From the NCBI RefSeq assembly GCF_000149955.1, contig NC_030991.1, positions 690,865-754,864 on the forward strand: a stretch of DNA of 64,000 bases, read 5' to 3'. This DNA comes from Fusarium oxysporum f. sp. lycopersici 4287 (Eukaryota; Ascomycota; Sordariomycetes; Hypocreales; Nectriaceae). This document shows, piece after piece, positions 55,801-64,000 of the stretch. The notes beneath the pieces were generated by a model, which saw only the letters and a program-made list of their open reading frames with translations, had not been told where the DNA came from and ran no database searches. The position numbers were made by a program, and so were the translations under genes. Each line of letters begins with the position of its first letter. Positions within the stretch are counted from its first letter, which is position 1.

Positions 55801-57746
55801 CATCATCGCATCCTCGGACAAATATGTCAGGAGAAGAGGCACCCAGAAAGGAAGGAACAACGGACGCCGAGGTGCTCCAGAACCTTCGGACAACTTCTGG
55901 GAGAAACATCAAACTGTCTCTGAGAGGTCAGGATGCAATCGAAACATTCAAACCGCGCTCCACCCTACATCGAGTTCAGAAGCGAGCACGAAGACAGGCA
56001 TACACCCTACGACTGGAACGCGCGAAGCTGGGACATCAGATCGCCCACGCCTTCGCAGCTGCACGGTCAATCCGAATCCATCGGAGGGACCTGCTACCAC
56101 CACCTGAATTCTGGCATCAACTAAAACGGCACCCTGAGAGAGAAGGCTTCAAACGAGCTGCAGGCGCCGAGATCAACTCACTCAAGGAGAAGAAATCCTT
56201 CCAACTAGTTGATTGTCCAGAAGGCAAACAGATACTGCCGCTCAAATGGGTCTTTACCTACAAACTGGATGATACAGGACATCTCATTCGTCATAAAGCC
56301 CGCATCTGTGTCAGAGGTGATCTCCAACACCACTCTGGTGAAGACATCTACGCAGCAACCGGTGCTTATCGAAGCTTCCGGATTCTGATGGCTCTCGTCT
56401 GTGCGTTTGGGCTGATATGTCACCAAGTTGACTTCAAGAACGCCTTCGTCAACGCTGAAATGGACGAGGAGGTCTACACCACATGCCCACCGGGATATGG
56501 TCAATCAGGAAAGGTCTGGAGACTGCTCAAAGCGCTCTATGGTCTGCGCAAGTCACCAAAACTGTGGTACCATGAACTTGTACGGTTCCTCAAAGACCTG
56601 GGATTTGAACAATGCCCAGATGAACCATGCATTCTCATTAACAACGAGACTCATCTTGTCTTGTTTCTTTACGTCGATGATCTTCTCATCATCGCACAAT
56701 CTGACTACCTCCAACAAGTCAACGAATTCAAAGCAGCAGTAAACGGCAAATACGGGATTAAGGATTTGGGAGAAGCAATCACCTTCCTCAACATCAGGAT
56801 CCTTCGAGATACCAAGGCCAAGAAGCTCTGGATCTGCCAGGATGGATATATCGACAAACTTTGTAACAAGTTCGGGATCGACAAATCAATGAGAACGACA
56901 ACTCCTCTCATTCCGTCGTACCGTCCCCAACCTTTCGAAGGACAGGCCACTATTCGACAGATAACAGAGATGCAAGAAAAGGTAGGATCAGTTCTGTATG
57001 CGGCAGTAGTAACAAGACCAGATGTCTCCTATGCAGCTAGCCAGTTAAGCCAATTCGCTATGAACCCTTCACCAGAGCACCTGCGGTATGCGAACAGAGT
57101 TCTCTCATATCTCCAGACCACACGGTACTATGCCATCGAGTTCTCGGGCTCTGTGGATAAGGCCACAGCAGTAGAGACAGGCGATGATGAAGTACTACAG
57201 CAGTCAAGCGACGCATCGTTCGCGGATGATCCAGAGACTCGAAGATCCACCCAGGGCTATCTCATGAAGTTGTTTAGCGGGGCAATCATGTGGCAGTCTT
57301 CAAAACAGAAGACTGTAACCACGTCAACGACTGAAGCGGAACTGTTATCGCTGTCTCATACAGCGAGGGAGACAATAGCTCTATACCGACTGTTCGGTCA
57401 GATATAATTCGATCCAGAACACCAACCACGCATCCTCTGTGACAATCAACAAACAGTGGGACTGGTCCAGAAAGAGAGACCACAACTAACATCAAAGTTA
57501 AGACACGTCGACATCCACAATTTTTGGCTAAGACAGATCCATCGAGACGGCAAAATTACAGTTCAATGGGTTCCAACAACAGACATGCCTGCAGATGGCT
57601 TCACAAAACCTCTTTCAGCAGAAAAGCATTCTCACTTCGTGAAACAATTGGGCCTGGTTGATATCTCACTGCGGATTGATCCAGAACACGTTTCAGAGGA
57701 GGATATCGATCAGGATGATATGCAGATCTCATCTGATACAGACTGA
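52824..57746 (+). CDS. Copia Gag-Pol polyprotein with one in-frame TAA
   Basis: I start at the ATG 52824 because the open frame further upstream has no ATG. The frame is 1640 codons. Gag spans about 1-350 with a knuckle-like motif CVCGMSHKYADC. The protease has LDNCADTHVCND. The pre-integrase zinc region (WHARLGHIRKEALEH...CPECQLGQAH) is followed by the integrase core with RSDGEKG and PDQNGPAERSGG. RT has KARICVRGD and LFLYVDDLLII. RNase H includes SSDASFADD, TSTTEAELLSL and, after the stop, the ILCDNQQTVGLVQ and HVDIHNFWLR motifs. The stop is TAA at 57405-57407. CAA fits there, a C-to-T change. Downstream the same frame is open to 57746. Without the RNase H end the copy is probably inactive. 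Confidence 0.92.
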
Positions 57747-57748
57747 AA

Positions 57749-57760
57749 TCTGGGGGGGTG
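57749..57760 (+). promoter_or_regulatory. Polypurine tract of the copia element
   Basis: The G-rich run TCTGGGGGGGTG immediately precedes the 3' LTR, in the place of the plus-strand primer. Confidence 0.65.
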
Positions 57761-57937
57761 TGTCGCAGGCCGGGCATGGTCTCAATGATCCTCAGGAACA
57801 ACAGCCCTTAGTAATCAAGCTGGGTGATTTAAAGTAAAACCTGTGGGTTGGAATACCCCACACAGAAGACAATCAATCAACTCACTACTGCTGCTCATCA
57901 TACTCACTCTAACCCTTTAAGCACGCTCAGTGCGACA
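57761..57937 (+). repeat. 3' LTR of the copia element
   Basis: 177 bp, identical to the 5' LTR. Followed by CTGGT rather than by a copy of the left flank. Confidence 0.95.
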
Positions 57938-58138
57938 CTGGTATTAGGACATGATTCCTGAGGAGGTTTTGGCATCTTGAATAGGTTTAGTCCTTGCGAT
58001 CCACCCTTCCTGTTACACTAACCTTAATATGATTTAGCCCATCACTTCGGGCTTTTTACCCTTTTGGATCAGTGCCGACGCGCTCCATGATCGCGTTCTT
58101 CCGCGACCGTGATCCAGCTGGACGCTGTGAACCAGAAG

Positions 58139-60708
58139 GAATGGAGTCTACATCGCCCTCCACGAACGACGTTGACGTGTTATCTTCCTCAACACTTGCA
58201 GTGAGTGGCTTCTTTAGCGCCACCAGCTCCCAGCCTGCAAGAGGAAACACCACATGAAGAAGTAGAACATCAGTACCTCTGGCGTTGCTTCCCGGATTAC
58301 GTTTGGTCCCAACGCGTCCGAGATACGCCATCGTGGGTATGGGGTTTCGGGTATGATGTTGAGGATTCTTCTGGTGGCCGGCGGTGGGTCTGCAGGCGCT
58401 GCATCCAGAATAAGAATCCTAAACCCAGAAGCTTCGCGGACAAGGGAATCCAGAATGCAAACGCCCATTTATTCAAGGGCCATGGAATACGCGCTTCCCC
58501 TGACAAGACGAAATCAGCCGCTGAGAAAAAAGCCGAGAAATTAAAGGCCAAGGATCAGAGGTCCATCGCCGAAGTGATGAAGCTTAATACGCGACTCCCG
58601 CGCGAACAAGACATTACGAACAGTCTGGTCAAGGGTTTCGACCGCAAGCATTTCCAGCGCCTCCTACTCGAATGGATCATCGAGGAAAACCACGCATTNN
58701 NNNNNNNNNNNNNNNNNNNNNNNNNNNNNNNNNNNNNNNNNNNNNNNNNNNNNNNNNNNNNNNNNNNNNNNNNNNNNNNNNNNNNNNNNNNNNNNNNNNN
58801 NNNNNNNNNNNNNNNNNNNNNNNNNNNNNNNNNNNNNNNNNNNNNNNNNNNNNNNNNNNNNNNNNNNNNNNNNNNNNNNNNNNNNNNNNNNNNNNNNNNN
58901 NNNNNNNNNNNTGTCAAGATCACGGATGCCAATATTACCAGGACAACCATCCGCCGCAAAGTTCTCTCGGCCTACGAAATGCACAAGGATAAGGTCGTCG
59001 CAGCGCTGAAGCAGTCATGCGGCCTGATTCACGTCTCCTTTGACGGATGGAAGTTAGGCAACAGGCACAGCTTGTACGAGATTGCTTGTTTCCTTTCGGA
59101 TGAGAATAGCCAGCCACGCAAGCTGGCGCTTGGTGTACCGGAAATTGAGAACTCGCCATTTCGGACACAACATTGCGGCCGAAATACTGGACGTCCTTGA
59201 CGCCTATGGTATCCAGGATAAGATTGGGTACTTCACACTGGACAACGCGGAAAGCAACGACAAGGCCATGGAGGTAATTGGTGGTGAGCTCGGGTTCGTC
59301 GGGTCGAGGAAGCGTGGGCGCTGCTTCGGCCATACGCTAAATCTCTCGGCCAAAGCACTGCTGTTTGGCCACAACGTCGAGGCTTTCGAAGAGCAGTTGT
59401 CAGGGGAAGCTGCTCTGTCTGAGGCAGAGCATACACTTTGGCGGCGCAAAGGACCTGTAGGAAAGCTGCACAACCTGGTGGTTGACGTCCGAAGGTCGGA
59501 CCAGCTTACTTATTTGCTGCGGAGTATACAACGCTCCGAATTCGATCTATCCTCGGACCCCAGGATTAGAGCGAGGCAGCCGGTCGATTTGATCATTGAC
59601 AACGATACCCGGTGGCTTTCTCAACTATATATGATTAGACGCGCCATCATTCTTCGACCATTCATCGAACAACTGGTCTTGAAGCATCGTCGACAGTGGG
59701 AGCAGGACAACAGATCAAAGAGGACAGGGAATCTCAGAAAGTCTGCAAGGGAGCCCCGGATTTGCTTGGAGGAAAACCAGCTTACGGTCAATGACTGGGT
59801 AGTCCTGGAACACCTAGCTAAGCTTCTTGGATTCTACGAGGATGCCGTGAAGACTCTGGAAGGCGATGGCCAACAACGCAAGCGGAAAGGAGGGTGGGTT
59901 GGCTCGTACGGGAATGTATGGGAGGTTATCCAGGGATTCGAGTTCTTGTTGGAAGTGCTCGAGGACTATAAGCAGCTTGCTTCTGAGATACCCGACGCGG
60001 AGCACTTCCGAATCAATGTTAATCTGGGTTGGGAAAAACTCAACAAGTACTACAGCAGGCTGGATGAGACACCAATCTATTACACGGCCTTAGCGCTGCA
60101 CCCGGCTTTCCGGTGGGGGTATTTCGAGAATGAGTGGAAGGATAACACGAAATGGGTGATGAAGGCGAAGCAGATGGTCCGAGAAGTGTGGGAATCGAAC
60201 TATCGTCACCTGCAGGTGGTCCGGAGTCCCGTGGACGACGAACCCAGTTGCGAAGCGGCAGCGAAAGTACTACAACCTTTTTCAAGCGTACTGTGAGCGC
60301 ACGCGGCCGGTTCTCGGATACGGTTTGGTGAAAGAGGAAGCGACTTTGTCTGACGACATCAATGAAGATACTAACGAGCTCGAATTATGGCAGTCGTCAT
60401 GGGAGGATGGAGATAACGATGTTAGAGATCCAATATCATACTGGCATGAGCGCAAACGTCGGTATCCTCGTCTTTCACGAATGGCACTGGACTTCCTTAC
60501 GATCCAGCCGATGTCAGCAGAGTGCGAGAGGATGTTTGCGGCGGCAGGGCGGATGGTGACGCCACTACGAAATCGACTGGACGCGGACATTATAGGAATG
60601 TGTCAAGTGCTGCGATCGTGGTTACGGGCTGGGGTGATTGACGACCTCGACGTGTCACTACTTCCTACCGAGAATGGTAGTGGTGATAGGGCGGAAGAAG
60701 GATCCTAG
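58139..60708 (+). pseudogene. hAT transposase, copy 1, with gap and frameshifts
   Basis: The ATG at 58139 opens a frame that shifts near 58200. A BED-type zinc finger follows (WVCRRCIQNKNPKPRSFADK with AHLFKGHGI), then the RNase H-like core: LIHVSFDGWKLGNRH, IGYFTLDNAESND and DNDTRWLSQLYMIRR, and the C-terminal hAT dimerisation domain (RMALDFLTIQPMSAECERMF) with the catalytic Glu in SAECER. Frameshifts lie near 58200, 59140 and 60243, each a single base. An assembly gap of 213 N falls between the BED finger and the core. The copy downstream at 60982 is a homologue at clearly lower than identical level, so the two diverged long ago. Confidence 0.85.
58699..58911. other. Assembly gap, 213 N
   Basis: It lies inside the hAT copy 1 coding sequence. 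The homologous stretch in copy 2 needs only about 25-30 codons, so the gap is longer than expected or hides an insertion. Confidence 0.99.
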
Positions 60709-60779
60709 GTAGAGGTGGGATGTGAAGAAAAGGGGATGGGAGAGTGGGAGTGAAATAGCTCGGCTTGGAGATCAACGAC

Positions 60780-60907
60780 TTCAACCAGTGTCCATTCAAC
60801 TCAATTTGATGGATAATTGATCAACGCCACTGGAGAGAGTGGTTGACCAGATCAACTCACCGCCACCGAGCCATTCAGTTGATTGAATTGAGTGGTGCAC
60901 ACCCTTG
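60780..60907. repeat. Subterminal repeats and probable right end of hAT copy 1
   Basis: Repeated TTGATTGAATTGAGT-like and ATCAAC motifs in both orientations lead to an end that reads inward as CAAGGGTGTGCACC, close to hAT termini. No matching left end or 8-bp duplication was found. Confidence 0.5.
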
Positions 60908-60981
60908 CCTGACGACCTGTTGTTGACCCATCACCTGCACCATGTTTTGCGATTTCGACATGACAAAGAGATTATTTTACC

Positions 60982-63683
60982 ATGACCTCGCCTGATTCCT
61001 GCTTCGACATTTCCGACAGCGGCTTCGGGTCCGCTGCCGAATCAACACCCTGCCCGACGCCGTATCCTATTGTCAGATATTAAGGTGAATTGTGTATATT
61101 TCTTGATCCTTTCGCAATCGAAGGACCATTGAGACCTTATATCTTTGACTGGTTCCTTCTAGGACTTGAGTCCTAGAAAGTCCTAGATGAAAGTCCTACG
61201 ATCTAAGTTTAGGGCTTCAAACTTTAATCCTGAACCTTAATCCTGAAGTTGAGGGTGAACCCTCCAATATTCAACACCTATCCGTCCAACCTCGACCCCT
61301 GTCTCGACTCTAAGGACCTCTTCCGTAAGCGGTGAACAGTACGAATAAACGCTCTGGAGGCATTTCCCAGGCTGGGCGTTCTCTGAGCGAGCCAGGGAGA
61401 CGCGTTGCTGGGCCTGGCAATTTGGATATGACATCCAAAAGGAAGACGCCCGCAGATGGATATGCCGAGCGTGCATTCGCAAGAATAATCCACATCCACG
61501 ACATTTCAAAGCTGATGGTATTCATAACGCGTACAATCATCTGTTCAACGACCACGGGATTCCCGCGTCCGCCTGGAATGACCCAAGGAACTGCTGAAAA
61601 GAAGGCGAATTCTAAGGGCAGAAAGCCCCCGGGGCAGCGGACTCGCTGAATCCATGAAGCTCGATCTACACGACCCCCGAGAACAAGCGATTGCAAATGA
61701 CTTCATCAAAGGCTTCGACAAGGAACACTTCCGGAGGCTTCTGATCGATTGGATCGTGGCCAAGAATCACTCCTTTTCAATTGCCGAGGAGGCAGAACTC
61801 CATGCTATCTTCGATTACTTGAACCCGTTAGTTTCGGCACGTAAAGCCAATATTACCCACACAACTGTTCGAGAAAAGATCGTCGCCGCATTCGAACAAC
61901 ACAAGCAGAAGGTGATAGAGGTCTTGGGCAAGGCGCCTGGCCTTATCCACATCTCCTTCGACGGCTGGCGGTCTGGAAACCGATACGCCCTATATGGCAC
62001 ATGTTGCTTTTTTAGGGACGAAAACAATAAGCCTTGCAAGATTACGCTTGGGCCCCCCGAAGTTAGCGCCAGGCACACTGGGCCTAATATCGCCGCAGAA
62101 ATCCTCGACGTAATTGAATCGTATCAGATCCAAGACAAGATTGGCTATTTCACGCTTGACAACGCGAAAAACAATGCCATGGAGATTATTGGTGGAGAGC
62201 TCGGCTTCGTTGGGGCCTCCAGGCGAGGACGCTGTTTTGGGCATACCTTGAACCTCTCCGCCAAAGCCATTCTATTTGGGCACGATGCTGACGCTTTTGA
62301 GCGGCGGATATCAAGCGTAGGGCCCCTTACCGAAGCAGAACATTTGATTTGGCGCAAGAAGGGACCAGCAGGCAAACTGCACAATCTTGTGGTAGCTATC
62401 CACAGATCTGACTTGTTGACTGGCATGCTTCGCAATATTCAACAAGAAGCCTTCAACAAGTCATGTGGCCCAAAACTCAACGCCAGGAAGCCATTGGATG
62501 TTATTTTGGACAACGATACGAGGTGGCTGTCACAGTTATACATGATACGACGAGCTCTACTGCTTCGCGACTATATCGAACGACTCATTGCCCACCATCG
62601 AATCGACTTCGAACAGCAGAACAAGGCCAAGAGGGGCGGTCCTAAGAAGCCACTCACATTGCCCTTTATTTGCCAGCCAGAGAACCAGCTATCCGACAAG
62701 GACTGGGAGGTGGTCGAAATATTTGCGCAAATACTTAGTTACTACGAAGCCATGATCAAAATGATAGAAGGCGACGGCCAGATCCGCAAGCGGAAGCGTG
62801 GGTGGACTGGGTCATATGGTAATATTTGGGACGTTATTCAAGGCTTTGAATTTCTTCCTCGAGCAACTTGAACGTTTTAAGGACATCGCGAAGGGACTTC
62901 CCTGATACTGAACACTTCAGGATCAACATCAATTTAGGCTGGCCAGAAGTTGAATGAGTACTATGAGATATTGAGTGAGACGCCCATCTACTACGCTGGC
63001 CTGGCGCTCCATCCGGCATACCGATGGAAATGGTTTGAATGCAACTGGACTGACCGCCCTGAGTGGATTGACGAGGCGAAAAACATGGTTCACGATGTCT
63101 GGCGTTTTGAGTATCGGGAGGCCGCGTTGCCTGACAGAAGCAACCAGCCGTTGAGCCAGTTCACAAGCAGCGGAAGACTTCGGACAATCCGTTTCAGTAA
63201 TACCTTGAACGAAACCGCTACACAGCGCCAGAAACAGGTCATGGTGGCCTCACGCCAGGCGAAGACGAATACCTGCATTGGATTACGCACTGCGAAAGTG
63301 GTGATGGCTCCATCAACGATCCTCTCGCTTACTGGCACGAGAAGCGATTCAAGTATCCAAACTTATCGCGAATGGCGCTTGATTTTCTCACGATACAACC
63401 AATGTCTGCTGAGTGTGAGCGTCTTTTCTCAGCAGCAGGTCGGATGGTGAACCCTCTCCGCCACCAACTTGAAGCCCAGATTATCGGGATGTGCCAGGTA
63501 TTGCGTTCATGGCTGAGGGCTGGTATTATTCATGAATTAGATCCCTTCTTTATCTCGGTAGACGAAGAAAAAGTCGACCTCGAATTAGCTCAGATGTCGG
63601 ATCAACAGCTTGAAGGATGGGCAACAAAGTGGCTCACTCAGGTGGTGGGCGTTCAAGACGACATAGGAGCCCGTTGGGGATAA
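60982..63683 (+). pseudogene. hAT transposase, copy 2, split by a solo LTR and frameshifts
   Basis: The frame begins at ATG 60982 and reads into a solo LTR at 61071. It resumes beyond the target duplication, meets a TAA (GAA TAA ACG, where CAA fits) and continues through the BED finger (RRWICRACIRKNNPHPRHF). The main part, 61654-62871, holds SFDGWRSGNRY, IGYFTLDNAKNN, DNDTRWLSQLYMIRR and RKRKRGWTGSYGNIWDVI. Shifts occur near 61580, 62865, 62940 and 63115. The dimerisation domain (MALDFLTIQPMSAECERLFS) is in frame at 63372-63683. hAT elements move by cut and paste with 8-bp duplications. This copy cannot make a full protein. Confidence 0.85.
61071..61276. repeat. Solo LTR (206 bp) inside the hAT copy 2 coding region
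   Basis: It begins TGTCAGATATTAAGG and ends CAATATTCAACA, with CCTAT at 61066-61070 and again at 61277-61281. It shares AAGTCCTAGATGAAA-type words with the solo LTR at 30809-31002, so the two may belong to one family in opposite orientation. Confidence 0.8.
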
Positions 63684-63769
63684 GGTCTGACTCGGAAGTT
63701 GGAATAAGGGACCTACGTGGGCAAGGGCTTCGGGAATAGCGTCACCATCATGGCATCAAGAATAGAGGC

Positions 63770-63904
63770 ACTTGCCAATCCACCAAATCCACCAAATCCA
63801 CGATAGCTTCCAGTGGATCCACGATACTGAGATATTCAGTGGATTATGATCTACCCACTCCACTCGAGCTGCTAGTGGATTGAGTGGAGTGGCTTTCAAC
63901 CCTG
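63770..63904. repeat. Subterminal repeats and right end of hAT copy 2
   Basis: Multiple AATCCAC and AGTGGAT motifs in both orientations precede an end reading inward as CAGGGTTGAAAGCCACTCC. CAGGG is a usual hAT terminus. The 8 bases after it are TCTATGGC, but the partner left end was not found. Confidence 0.55.
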
Positions 63905-64000
63905 TCTATGGCTGTCGAGTAACGTGGTTCTACATACATGAGGTCCCGGTGGTGGACCGAGGTGGACAGGATTGGACCGAGATGCTGTCTTGTGGGTCCT

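Larger units (their letters stand above)
52329..57937 (+). mobile_element. Ty1/copia LTR retrotransposon, near intact
   Basis: The 5609-bp element has 177-bp LTRs at 52329-52505 and 57761-57937 that appear identical (TGTCGC...GCGACA). Domain order gag, protease, integrase, RT, RNase H identifies Ty1/copia. A primer site and polypurine tract lie next to the LTRs. The flanks CTATC and CTGGT do not form a target duplication. One nonsense codon near the end of RNase H is the only coding lesion. Confidence 0.95.

Noticed and set aside
1..64000. CRISPR array, tRNA or rRNA genes
   Set aside because: No regularly spaced direct repeats with unique spacers, no cloverleaf with a GGTTCGAATC-like arm in the right context, and no rRNA-like sequence was seen by eye; a covariance-model search was not possible.

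Overview
The window looks like accessory DNA from a filamentous ascomycete, most likely a Eurotiomycete of the Aspergillus/Penicillium kind. The evidence is short introns (45-61 nt) with GTAAGT/GTATGT-type donors, fungal-only families (STAND/NLR N-terminal domain, rhodopsin-like 7TM protein, OrsD-type zinc-finger proteins, an ErdS-like AspRS-DUF2156 fusion), and transposons of fungal lineages (pogo/Fot1, Ty3 chromovirus, Ty1/copia, piggyBac, hAT). No rRNA, tRNA or CRISPR array was seen. There are two assembly gaps (32341-32600 and 58699-58911).

Layout. 1-1314: 3' part of a Fot1/pogo-like element. 1672-7408: near-intact chromodomain Ty3/gypsy retrotransposon on the minus strand, with identical LTRs and a 5-bp target duplication. 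7409-9400: AT-rich decayed DNA holding a solo LTR. 9921-11503: intact gene for a membrane-anchored beta-propeller lectin-like protein. 11780-13623: Fot1/pogo-like element with complete ends. 16244-17532: NLR-type gene that has a STAND N-terminal domain and WD40 repeats but no NACHT. 17780-20517: broken piggyBac transposase fused to a broken OrsD-like gene. 20786-22960: second pogo-like family, nearly intact, with two introns. 24256-25795: intact amino-acid permease. 26205-31590: mosaic of transposase relics, a truncated GH31 gene and two solo LTRs. 33842-35209: intact rhodopsin-like membrane protein. 35985-38848: second OrsD-like pseudogene split by a nonautonomous hAT element that itself holds a nested inverted-repeat element. 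38961-39546: short ATF/CREB-type bZIP gene. 43862-45350: intact 7TM receptor. 45638-46162: SDR relic. 48479-49712: ErdS relic. 50056-50310: small secreted protein. 51208-51492: MITE. 52329-57937: near-intact Ty1/copia element with identical LTRs. 58139-63904: two diverged hAT copies, the second split by a solo LTR.

Reading. Five or six host genes look functional: the lectin-like protein, the permease, two 7TM proteins, the secreted peptide, and perhaps the bZIP. They act independently and form no cluster. The rest is a record of transposition, LTR-LTR recombination and mutation. Many nonsense codons are of the CAA/CAG-to-TAA/TAG or TGG-to-TAG/TGA kind expected from repeat-induced point mutation. 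Several other breaks are single-base changes in homopolymers and could be sequencing errors. The observations I consider most worth follow-up are the NACHT-less NLR, the ErdS relic, the hAT insertion in the OrsD-like gene, the piggyBac/copia-LTR/pogo junction, and the priming sites of the two young retrotransposons.
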